Assembly: GCA_022376465.1 (NCBI GenBank)
Contig: JACDTU010000001.1
Span: 1,364,001 to 1,428,000, forward strand
From: Cubamyces lactineus
Lineage: Eukaryota > Basidiomycota > Agaricomycetes > Polyporales > Polyporaceae
Reading direction: 5' to 3'
DNA length: 64,000 nucleotides
A program made the translations under genes and the position numbers. Below, piece after piece: positions 37,064 through 48,083 of the stretch. Below the pieces are notes generated by a model that was not told where the DNA came from, did no database searches, and saw only the letters and a program-made list of their open reading frames with translations. Position 1 is the stretch's first letter. Each line of letters starts with the position of its first letter.

Positions 37064-40000
37064 TCAGACGTAGAGCCACTTTCCACGGCCCGACGCCCAC
37101 TGCGGCAGCTCGCTCACGTCGACAGACTCGAAGCGGCGGCGGATGGAGGGCTGCTGCGACTCCCCAGCGCCGTTCGGATCGGGGGTCGCTGGGGGCGAGA
37201 GCGGCGGGGAAGCGTCATCCTCTCCGTCAACCATGATGGGGTCGTAGGGGGAGAGGATACCCATGCCGGAGCCACCGACGGCCGTCACATATGGCCGGTA
37301 GCCTTGAGCTTCAAGGGCAGAGATGAGAGCCTGGAGTGCGTCGTCGGCGAAATCTATGTGGCGAATCAGCGAGTGAGTACAGAGTTACAAAGATGCGTCG
37401 AAGGAGACATACCATCCGGGACGAGAGTGACTGCGCAGCCACCGCCGCCTGCACCTGTCAACTTAGTGCTCAGGCGGTAAGGCGAATCGGCCGTAATAGC
37501 GCGGATGGACTCCAGCGCGGGGTGCGAGACACCGAGCGAGACGAGATGAGCGTGGTTCTCATCAATGAGAGCCTACAAACGGGGGATTGTTGAGCAAAGC
37601 GATGAGCATATGAGCATCCGCAAGTACGCACCGCCAACCCAGACAGGAGGGTGCTGCGCGGGACCTCAGGGTCCGCCAGCGCACGCCTGGCCTCGTTGCT
37701 AATAGTCTGAATCGCATCCAGGAGCTGCCCAACCAGCTCCGGCTCCGCCATCTTCTTCCTCGCGACACCCGCAACGAGGGCCTTCGTGTCCCGAGGCACC
37801 TTCGAGTCGACGAGCAAGAAGCGGAGGGAGCGGAAGCCTTGGATCTGCTCCATCCCGCTGCGCTTCCCGAACCCAGGCCGCACGTACGCGAGCGCGCCGC
37901 CGAAGACGGCGACCGAGTTATCGACCCCGCTCGGGTTGCCGTGCAGGACCTTCTCGGCGATGAACGCCCACCGGTTCGCCTCTTCCGCGATCTCGGGTGG
38001 GATGGCGCGCCGGCCTCCGTGCGGAACGTGGATGTGTCCGGGGTCGCCGGAGACGGAGGGCCGACGGGTAGGAGCTGGGACGGAGGGCAGGGCAAAGCGC
38101 TCGTGGAGGATGTTCAGCGCAGTCGCGATGCAGACGGAGAAGGAGGCGGAGGAGCCAAGCCCAGCACCGATAGGGAGGGTGGATCGGCAGACGAAGTGGA
38201 AGGTAGGTCTACGAGCGAGCCGTTTAGTCCGAATCGGCAGGGGAAGAGGCATGTCACCTTACCTATGACCACCGACGCTCATCATCATGTATAGGTAGAG
38301 GAAGGCGACCGCAGCTGCATGAGTCTTCGGAGGCATCTGAGACTCGGGCGGAAGAGCACGAGCTTTGATGGCGTCGATGACCCTCATGTCCAGGGTGTCA
38401 GGGTGATCCTCGCCCCTGGGAATTGATATTACGGCGTCCCAGGGGAGGTCATCCACGTCCCACTCGTGTTTATAGTCGTTGATGTCCTTGAAGTGCACAG
38501 ACACCTTGTTGTCGTAACGTGGTGAAGTGAGACCGTAGCAGCGGAGATCCACAGAGGCAGCCACGGCAGTCTAAGAAAGCGATTAGGCATGATCCGGTAG
38601 TGTTCACCTGGGGGTTACTTACTACTCCGTGCACGACAGCATGCTCTCCGAAAAGAATGACCTTGCCGGGCGCGCTGACGAACCATTCTCTGTTGCCCCA
38701 ATGCGGCGCAGTGCGGGCCTCGCCGAGCGCGAGCTTCTCAACGGCACGGCTGATGGGGTTCGGGATACGTACGTAGTCGTTGGCGGCAAAGGTGATTGCG
38801 CCGGCCTCCATGAGGGCATGACGGAGATCATCAAGCAAATCCGCAGGATCCTCGATACCGACACACAAGCGGATGAGATCCTCAGGAAGGCCACGAGCAG
38901 CCCGGACAGCAGGGTCGATGGAGGCGTGGCTGGGATGGATCAGCAACGAGACTGGAACTATCACCAAAATATTACTCACGACATGACGCAAGGCATACTG
39001 ATCAGACTGTTCACGCAGCCGAAACTGACACTGATGCCCCAAAGACGGGTGGCAGCAACGATACGTTCGCTCAACTCCTTGTCACCGGTCTCAAAGGAGA
39101 GCACGGCACCATAGCCTACGGCATGCGTCAGAATAACCGTGCGTGGTATATGTATGTGCACATACCGTCAGAGATACGGTCATGGATTTCTTTGCCGGGG
39201 TGGTTGGGCAGCCCGGGGTAATGGGTCACGAATCCCAGCTTTGAGAGCATTTGCGCCACTAGCATGGCGGTGGACTGCTGGCGGTCCATACGAATCGCCA
39301 ACGTCTTCGTCCCACGAAGGAGAAGGAAGGAGTCGAAGGGACTGAGTGCATTCCCCACGGAGTTGATAATGAATGCCATTTCCTGCGCGTAACACTCAAT
39401 AAACCTGGTCTATGCTACGTCAGGACATAGAGACGCACCTTCGCAATGTCATCGCGGTTGCACGTAATCACGCCGGCCATGAGATCGTGGTGGCCGCTGA
39501 GATACTTGGTCGCGCTGTCATAAACGATATCCGCACCATGCTCAAGCGGCCTCTGCAGGTACGGGCTCATCATAGTGTTGTCCACCACTACGAGCGCATC
39601 TTCGCACTTTTCCTTCACGAGGGCGCTAATACCCGCGATATCCACAATCTTGAGGAGCGGGTTGGTAGGCGACTCCAGAAGCACCATGGACGTCTTTCCG
39701 GGGTGCAGGTAGGGGATCACGGACTCCGCCTTCGTAGTATCGACATGGTGGACCGTGACGCCCATGTGCGTGCGGAGGTAAGTGAGGAGGCGGTTCGTGC
39801 CCCCGTACAGATCGTCGCCGGCGATCACTTCGGAGCCTGGCTTCAGCAGGCGAGTAATGACGTCCAGGGCGGCCATGCCGCTAGACACAGCGAAGGCATG
39901 GGAGGCAGATGAGATCTTGGCAATATGGTGTTCTGTAGATGAAGGTGAGCAATTCTGTTTCTTGAATATTTTCAATCGAGTGCGAGCAGGGGCGCCTAGA

Positions 40001-40426
40001 TGATCAGCACACGAGTTCGCCTCGAGGTGACTCGTTTACTGGTGCTGGTATACCGATTGTGACACACCGACGGGCAGCAGGAGGGGCATCGCACAATAGT
40101 CGCGCCGAATGTGCAACGTCTTGAAGGTCGCCATGCGCTTTTCACAATCCTAAGAAGCATCGGAGCTCACCTAAATGTGATCTGGTCGGGTTTCCGCTCC
40201 GGGTGTAGTCATAGCGGTTTCCGACGCCCTTGAACGTTGCACTCTGGTAAATGGGCACGCTCGAGCTGCCGTGCTGGTCCTTGTGGTCGGCATCGGGGGA
40301 GTCGACGGTGGCGCAGAGCGTAGAGAAGCGGTAGGGCTGTCTAGGACGGATCAGAGAAGGGGATTCTGGCTCCGGTGTAGGGAGGTTGTGCCCGGAGTCT
40401 TTCTTGAGCGAGCTGACCGGCTCCAT
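37064..40426 (-). CDS. Cystathionine beta-lyase / mevalonate kinase fusion
   Basis: One gene with nine exons and 914 aa, in reading order: 40426..40171, 39932..39439, 39382..39166, 39115..38980, 38929..38623, 38570..38263, 38208..37632, 37572..37413, 37353..37064. Residues 1-415 are a cystathionine beta-lyase (Str3-type, PLP fold type I): SSSVPIYQSATFKG, YDYTRSGNPTRSHLEHH, AVSSGMAALDV, ESPTNPLLK, and the PLP lysine K228 in SATKYLSGHHD, ending LIRLCVGIEDPADLLDDL. Exon 5 continues without a stop through about 35 linker residues into mevalonate kinase: SAPGKVILFGEHAVVHG (about 453-469), GHMP motif LPIGAGLGSSAS (583-594), and KLTGAGGGGCAVTLV. The kinase half has no Met of its own before the conserved core except M408 inside the lyase tail. 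Predicted roles: cystathionine to homocysteine, and mevalonate phosphorylation. A stop-loss merge of two adjacent genes is the likely origin. Confidence 0.87.
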
Positions 40427-41195
40427 GGTTGGGGAGGACGGCGGGATGCGTCTGGGAAGAGCAGAGGAAAGTTAAGAGCCCAGCTAGACGCAGCGCACGG
40501 TTGTCGGACGAGCTTTGTGGATTTCGCAAGGAAGAAGTTGAGCAAGTCGAGCCACTTGGCGTGCAATTCCCCGCATCACGTGCAGATCGCGCAATATTGC
40601 TAAGACGTAGGCGCCCACAACAAGTACGGCAAGTTAACGTACACGCTTCAGGCATTCATTCAGCTGCAGGGCATACATTATTGGATGTCCCATGGTAGTA
40701 TAGAGGCGATACTTCCGTTCAACAAGGAGGACCGGTATCGGTGCAAAAATACAATTACTGCGAGCTCTAGACGGAAGAGGCTTGGAGAGTGTCCGTGGCG
40801 ATAAAGAAATGTGAGGAGGAAGAGGTACGTATACGGGACAGACGATTGACAGGAAAACTACAAAGCTACAGTGATGCCACGCGGCGATGAGCTGCATGCG
40901 ACGCCTACGCAAGAGAGGCAGAAGGGAATATTATGCAAGGAGAAGATAGTGGGTAATGAGGGTGGTGCGGCGGTCAGTATGTATGTGATGCATAGCAGGA
41001 TCGACGGACTGAGACATAGCCAAAGCCAGATATCGGACATCGTTCCTGTTAGCGATGTATGTATCGTGCCGGCCGTGGGCGTGGCGTGCGGTCAGATGTG
41101 CAGATGCAAAGTGATGCGACGGTATGCGGACGCAGCAGACAGCTATCCTACAATGTGATCTCCACCGACTGTGCTTGCGTGAGTCGTCGTGAAGG
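40427..41195. other. Intergenic, promoter of the lyase-kinase fusion
   Basis: 769 nt between the fusion gene start and the histidine kinase stop, both on the minus strand. Contains one ATCACGTG element (listed separately). No gene. Confidence 0.5.
40575..40582 (-). promoter_or_regulatory. CDE1-like ATCACGTG element upstream of the fusion gene
   Basis: ATCACGTG matches RTCACRTG, the yeast Cbf1/Met4-Met28 site that drives methionine-pathway genes. It lies 149 nt before the ATG at 40426. A single match in GC-rich DNA can occur by chance. MET2 at 1298-2752 lacks one in its promoter. Confidence 0.4.
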
Positions 41196-44100
41196 TCATG
41201 ACACTCCCAGTTTTTGGAACATGGTATCGAGCGTTTTGAACGCGACGGGTTTGACAAGGCTGCGAACACAGAAGGAAGGGGTCAGCAACATGCGCAGCCC
41301 ACCGACGTCCGGCGACCTACTATCCATCAACGCCAGCCTCGAAGGCTCTCCGCTTGTCCTCAAGCGATGACATGCCTGTCAGGGCGAGTATCCGTGCAGA
41401 GTGCAACTTCGTCTCGCCGCTCGCTTGCTGGCGCTTCGACTCGATCTCGCGCATGCGCGCGGTCGCACCCACGCCGTCCAGGACGGGCATGGACAGGTCC
41501 AGGAGTACAACACTAGAAGGGGAGGAGAGACGGAGATGAGTCGCAGCTGGGAACCGGACCGGGCAGCGCGCACGCACTCAAAGTGGCCTTCAGTCTCGAA
41601 AGTCTGGACGCCTTCTAGCCCATCTACGGCCTCCCGGTACTCGTAGCCCTGTGGGATCACCATCGGTCAGGCGAACAGCCCCTTTCGGGTCAGACGGACG
41701 GAGCGGAAGCCGTACCATATTCTTGAGCCATTTCACACTGAGGCACATCGATCAGCCACGTCCATCAGCCCTGGGTGAACCTACGGAAAGAACAGGAATA
41801 AAAAGCACTCACAGCAGATTGCGCAGGATGCTGTTGTCCTCCACGACCAGCACCCTCAGAGGCCCACTCGGCTCGACAGTGCCTACCGACGACTTGAGCA
41901 GCGTCCCGCCTGTGCCGACAGAGATGGTCGGGCTCGTCGGCAGATGCGCCATCTGTGGCGAGTTGGGCGCTGAATCCGCCTCGGGCTCGTCCTGCTCAGC
42001 AGTCGTGGCCATGTGCGACCAGCTTGCGAGCGGATGGGCCGTCACTGCCCGTGGGCCCAACGGCGGCCTCTGCGCGTACGTCAATGTGCTGCCGCCCGTC
42101 GCTTCCTCCGAGTACCTCCGCGCAAACTGTCCGCTCTCAGGAAGGTCGAAAGAGGACGATCTAGAGGGAGATTCCGGCCGCTGGCTGTGCAACTGCAAAG
42201 CGGGGCTTGTCCGAGGGTTCCCTTGGCCGATGTTGAGCGCATGCAGCGACAGCTTGAGGGCAGCGACGAGCCGACAGGGTCCGACGGGCTTGTACACGAT
42301 TCTACAGAACCCACCGATGTGCTCGTACTCGTTCACAATCGCCATCAGACGAGGGTCGCCCCGTGCGGACGACAGCACGATGAACGGCCGGGACGCCTCC
42401 TTGCGCTCGATGGCCAGCGTGACAGGGGTAGGGTCCTCGTTGACGATGATGATGTCCCCCGCGTCGCCCTCCTCCGTAAGGGTGAACCCCCAATCGGACA
42501 CGATGTACTGCGTCAGCACCTTCCGGAGCAGCTGCACTCCCCGGATGGTATCGTCGAACGTAAGCAGGGATATTGACGGGCGGCGGCCGTGGTCAAGCAC
42601 CTTCGCAAGCTCGGCCGCGAAGTTCGTCGGCTCGCTCGGGCTCTCGACGGGCTCTGCGTTGAAAGTCACCTTGATCTCGGTGCCCACGCCTTCTGCCGAC
42701 CAGACGTCGACCTTGCCGTCAACGCTGGGCGAGCGCACGATGCTGTTAACGATCGCAAGGCCCAGGCCCGTCCCTGTCTGCAGCGGGTTCTCCTGTGAGA
42801 ACGGATGGAAGAGCTGGTTCTGTTGAAGCGTAGACGTAAAAATGAGTGAACCCGTGCGCCTGACCGCCAAACCTCAACCGCTTCTCACCTTCAAGAAGTG
42901 CTGGCTGATTCCCTGCGAGTAATAACGTTAGCATTTGGACGGGCGCCCATGCGCACAAATGCATACTAATGAAAGCGTACCTTGCCCGTGTCAATCACCG
43001 AGAGTTCGATCCTGACCTTGCCGGGCGGCGTGTCGCTCGTAGCGGGCAATTGACGCAGCATGACGTGAACATAACCATCCTGCGCATTCAGCGAAGCCCG
43101 GTCAGCCGCGCGCCCCCCTCAATCGCCCCCAGCCCGTAGGCCAGCGAGCCGCGCACGCACGTACCGATGTGAACTTCAGGCTGTTCCCGAACACGTTCAT
43201 GAGTATGCGGCGGATGCCGCCCTTCTCGCACCGGAACGTCCAGTCCTGTCGCGTAATGCGCGCGTAAGCTCACTCCGCGTCACATCCCACAGCAGCGGGG
43301 GTACACATACAGCTTCGCTATGTCCGACGTCTATCACGGTCTCGACATGCTTGTTGGGCGCCGCAGGGAGCACAACAGACTGCTGTTGTTGCTGTAGCTG
43401 CTGCTGACGATCCTTTGGCGGCGAATACACGCTCCCGATCTCGCTCGTAAACATCCGTGCACGGTGGCCTATCCAACAGCCCTCCGTCGCCTCCTCCACG
43501 AGCTGCATCAGATTCACTCTACGCAAAGCGCGGCCATTCAGTCAGTCAAACTGCGTACGATCCTCGGAGATGCCGGACGTCATGTAAGTTCCATACCTGC
43601 TGAGATGAATGACATTCTCGACGCCGCCGGCCTTGGCGTTTCCGCTGAGCTTCGTGAAGTCCAGCACGTGGTTGACGGTCTCGACGAGCGACGTCCCACA
43701 TGCCTGCACGGTCTGCAGGAACGACGCCTGGCTGTGATTGAGCGACGTTTCTGAGAGGAGCTCTGCCGATGCGAGGATCTGCGCAAAGTGAACATGTGTC
43801 AGGCACGTCGTCCAGGCTCAGTCTCCGACATTCGACGTACCCCATGCAAAGGCGTCCGGAGCTCATGCGAGATGCTGAGGGACGACGGTTAGTACTCCTC
43901 CCCCTTGCACTTACGCCAAAGTAGAAGTATGCGTACTTGGATATGAACAAACTCTTCGCTTTGTCCGCCAGAATCATACGACGCTTCAACACCGCAGACA
44001 AGATGATCACCCCTGGGAACATAATCAGTATATACAAAAAACCGAGCTAGGTGCCGTGCATGAAACCCACCGATCGCGCGGAGATACGATAGCTCGTGGC

Positions 44101-47100
44101 CCTCGAGCTGTCCGTCACACAAAAATGGTTCGCATCAATATCAACCCACCTCGTTCCGCTCCCGCGGCAGCCGCAGATGGTACTCACGAATGGCGTCGTC
44201 CGTTCCCCAGTGCTGTAGGCGCACAGCAGTGCGAACGGCCGCTTGTCAATGTTATATATGGGCACCGCTGTCCCCGACCAACCAAACCCGTTAGTCTCTC
44301 TCATCCCTGACTCGCTCGCTGCCGCACAGAAATGCAACTCACCAAGCACATACTGTATCCTCGCCGGCAAGAACGGCCTCAAGCTCGGATGCACGACGCC
44401 CTCGCAGATCTTGCCCTCCGGATGGCGCTCAAAGAACTCCGTCAGCTTCCTATACTCGTCCGACTGCAGGCTGCGGCTCGTCGACTCGAGCGCGGGGTCC
44501 GCATGGTGCATCGTGAGCGACGTCGACGACTCCGCGCCGACGGTCTCGAGCACGTCCACGTGCGAGACATCCATGATGATCGCGTCCTCGACGTCGAGCG
44601 TGCGCTTCACGAGCCGCGCGGCGCGCACGTAGATCTGCTCCATCGACGTCGACCCGACGAGCCGCGTCTCGGGCTTCTCTTCGTCTGCTTGCTTGTCGAC
44701 CTCGAGGCATTCGCGCGTGAACTGTTCCATCGAGCTCTGGATGCGGTCTCGTATGCGAAGCTGAATCTGTGGACAAGGTGAGGACCTGGTTCGGAGGATC
44801 ACTATACGCCGAGTACGCACCTTGTCCTTCCACAGTTCCAATTCCCGCATTGCAATTTGCTACGAATACTGTTAGCTATCACATCGTTTTGATGGTCGAC
44901 GCCACACGTACGGCAAACTCCTTGAGCGTATGTCTATGTCGAGGGCTAAACTCTCGTCGCGGTGTATCGTCCATGATCGCCAGCCTAATCATGAGCACAT
45001 CACGCGACTCAGCCTTCTGCATGCAGCCCACACAAGACATAACCCCGCTCACGTTCCAATATTATACCCATCATGCGTGCGCAACGGGCACCCCGCGTAA
45101 AATCGAACATGAGGATGGCCGATGACGAGGGGCTGCTCGACGGTGAGCCAACGTCAACTACACTCCTACACTCGCATGTCACACGACTCACGTTCTTCGC
45201 AAAACGCCAGTCTTCCCGGGCATCGAGCACTACCATCGGTTCGTCTTCCCTGTGGATTTCCGTCAGCGGCGTCAACGGGACTTACGGGGATAAACGTACT
45301 GCTGGAGGATGGCGTGGGCGCATAGCGAACTTGTCCTTGGTGTACATTGTGCGTCAAATCCAGCTAGTGCAGCAGGTGAGCTCAACGAAACACCCCGTCT
45401 CTCATCAATGACTTACATTCCGACTTGAAGAACCTACTCAGCAACCACTTGTTAGAACACCCATCCACCACCACGCTCGAACCAACAGGGAACACTCACT
45501 GCTCCGTCCCGTCAATGAGGGTGATAATCACGATCCGGGTGTTGAACACCAGCTTCACCAGATGCGCAATCCTATCAAAGTTCGGGTCCCGCCCCGTGCT
45601 CCATATATTATACTTATACAGCGCCCTCCTCCGCTCAAGCTCGTCCGGGGGGTTCGGCGGGGCGAGGTACCCCAGCTCGAGGAACATCTGCTCCTCCTTC
45701 GCCGCGCGCCCCGCCAGATTGCTCACCGCGCTCTCGTTCGCCCCCGCCGGCCGCGCCGCGCGGAGCCGCCGTTCGTACAAGGGGGCCGTCGGTAGCGGCG
45801 CGCTCGTCTGCCGCGTCAGGCAGATCCGCCGCGGCAGCGCTGGTACCGTCTGCGGGTCCGGGTTGAACGGCGGCGCGCTCGCCTGCCGCGAGATCTCTGG
45901 GCCTGTCCCCCGTGTCGCGGCAGGCACGACTGTGCTGGACGAGGACTCTGACGTCGTTGCGCTGACGCTCCCCGACGCGATAGGTGGACGCGCCGAGGAG
46001 GGCGCCCCTCCGAGCCCCGCGACGCGCGAGGGCTCGACGGAGCCAAAGTAGTCCTCGTCGGCCTCTGCAGCGGGCTCGGACGATCGTCGAACCGGGGCGG
46101 TGGCGGGAGGGACGACGGCGTTGTTCGGGACAGGGGCAGCAGGTTTGGCAGCCGCGGCGGGGGGCGGTCGGTAGAGATCGGGATCTGCCAGTGGCTGCGT
46201 CGGTGCCTGTTGTGCCTCGCCCACGACAGAACCTGGTGGGCTCGCCTCGATCGTCGACAGCGTGGACGGCGCCGGGCCATCTTCAACGTCCTGCGTGCCT
46301 TGCCAAAAGCTGCTCAGGCGCGTCTTGCGCGCCGTGTTGGGCGAGAGCAGGGGCAGGTCGGTGATGGGGAAGATGTCCGACGGATGCGAGCCTGGTATAG
46401 TTGCCGTCACGCCGCGCATGGGGTCCGTGAGCTCGTGTTCGGGCGAAGGCAGGGCGAGCGGCGCGACGGAGACACGGGCGGCAGCCAGGCGAATTGCTGC
46501 CGCCGTCGCAGTCGCGTCCGCGGGAGGTATGCTCGGCACACGTGAGTGCTCGGAGATGGTTTGTGAGTTAAGGCCGCCTGACGTCCGCATGTCAGCAAAC
46601 GAATTGCGCAAACGGTGCGAAAAGCTGCCGAGGTTGAGCGGGATGTTCAACGGCCTCGACAGTCGCTTCGGGGCGGACGAGGAGGTCGCCGCGGGAGTCC
46701 CAGGCGCGCTTGTCACCAGGCTCGGCGTAAACGCCTCGGGGCCCGATACGCTTTCCAACGGAACGGCATTGTCGAGCCTATTGGGCAGCTGCACATCGCG
46801 AATAGGAAGGGACCGCGAGGAGCCTGGAGGATCATACGGGGTTTCCGCTGGCCGCCAGTCTGGCACAGAGTCTAGCTCCGGGGAATCGAACATGACGTCC
46901 GCGTTGAGTCCACCCACGGACGTATCCAGCACATTGGTGCGAGACAGGCTGGGAGCCTGCAAATGCGATCGCGGGGGATGGGGCGTCTTGAGCGGATCCC
47001 AGCGGCCGAGAGCGTACGCGTGGATGAACGTAGCCCAGTCGTAGTCAGGCTCGACCATATTGGAGTCGCGCGTGGTGGTGGATGCGCTCTGGGAGAGGCT

Positions 47101-47675
47101 CTCATCTGAAGGAGACGGGTCAAACGGGAACGGAAGGACGTCTAGCGGTCAGAGACGAGCACGTAGACGAGGCACCGGTAGCATACGGTCAACTACCTGG
47201 TCCGTGACCGGCAAGAGGGGAAAGCGGACATACCTACGCCCGAGAGACGGGAGGCTTCTGCGCGGAGACCGGCTACGGCTGCATGTGCCTTCCTGTTCAC
47301 CTCCTGGATGGAAGCCTCATCAGACGGCGCGGAGACTGGCGGAGGAAGCTGGTCTCGGACGTCGGGCGACCAAGACCTTCCGCCGGGACCAGGAGAGTCT
47401 GACAGGATGGAGTAGGCGGAAGGCGACAGTTCGCCCATGGAGGGGGCGGCGGGGAGAAGGTGGTGCTTGTCCTCTGCGGAGGAAGCGGTGGACGGACGTC
47501 TGGTCGGGCGGCGGGGGTGGTACTTTGGATGTCTCGGAAGATGGGGGAGCGATGGGAGGAGGATGGTGGGAGGGTTTGCGGCGGCGACGGAGGAGTGGAG
47601 GTCGTCTTGGCTGAGAGCGGGGGGAATCTGGTCAGATCGGAGGACTGTAGCGGGAGGGCGGTTGTCCATGTGCAT
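41196..47675 (-). CDS. Hybrid sensor histidine kinase with GAF domain
   Basis: Two-component phosphorelay sensor, 1684 aa, 23 exons in reading order: 47675..47234, 47141..45500, 45433..45417, 45363..45300, 45249..45192, 45132..45053, 44984..44912, 44859..44821, 44766..44343, 44306..44188, 44107..44071, 44012..43937, 43874..43841, 43778..43597, 43518..43311, 43245..43165, 43079..42981, 42912..42889, 42819..41813, 41737..41716, 41648..41578, 41512..41321, 41259..41196. Residues 1-590 are Pro/Ser-rich disorder. A GAF domain follows (VFNTRIVIITLIDG, CAHAILQQEDEPMVVLDA) and a second GAF-like region. HisKA has H1027 in ISHELRTPLHG. The ATPase has the N-box NVFGNSLKF, DTGKGIS and GTGLGLAIV. The receiver has D1605 in LLDLSMPVLDG and K1667 in GYLVKP. 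All catalytic residues are present. No transmembrane helix is obvious, so it is probably cytosolic. Signal unknown. Confidence 0.9.
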
Positions 47676-48083
47676 GCAGAAGAACTAGAGTCTGAGTCTG
47701 ATTGGGAGCAGACGAGGAGGAGTGGGAGGAAGAGATCAGGTAGAGGGAGACATGGATGGCGTGCCCCAGACCTCGGCGGGAGTAGTGGCGCAGCGAAGGA
47801 GGTCGTACGTATCGAGCAGACAGACGGAGGCGGGGCGAGACAGAGCGTCGAGAAGGCGGAGCGGAGGACAGGTGCAGGTGCAGACACAGACACAGACGCC
47901 CTCCCTACACAGTGGCCGACAGCTAGGCGGTCTCACAGGCGCCCTAGCAAGCGCCCATCTGCCTAGACTCGTCTTGTCGGTGGCTGTATACCGACGTCAT
48001 CGCTCCTCCCTCCATTCACCCATCCACGTCCTCACGCGCAGGTAGCTATAGCGTGCGGTCCTCCAGATTAGTCTGTCTACTCC
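47676..48083. other. Intergenic, histidine kinase promoter
   Basis: 408 nt upstream of the kinase start, purine-rich on the plus strand (GGAGG-type repeats). It abuts the dolichol kinase stop. No gene. Confidence 0.5.

Noticed and set aside
39412..39912. 166-codon plus-strand frame opposite the lyase
   Set aside because: Antisense shadow of lyase exon 2, which carries clear PLP-enzyme motifs.
45984..46545. Long plus-strand frames opposite the histidine kinase
   Set aside because: They are GC-driven shadows of the disordered Pro/Ser-rich exon on the minus strand.
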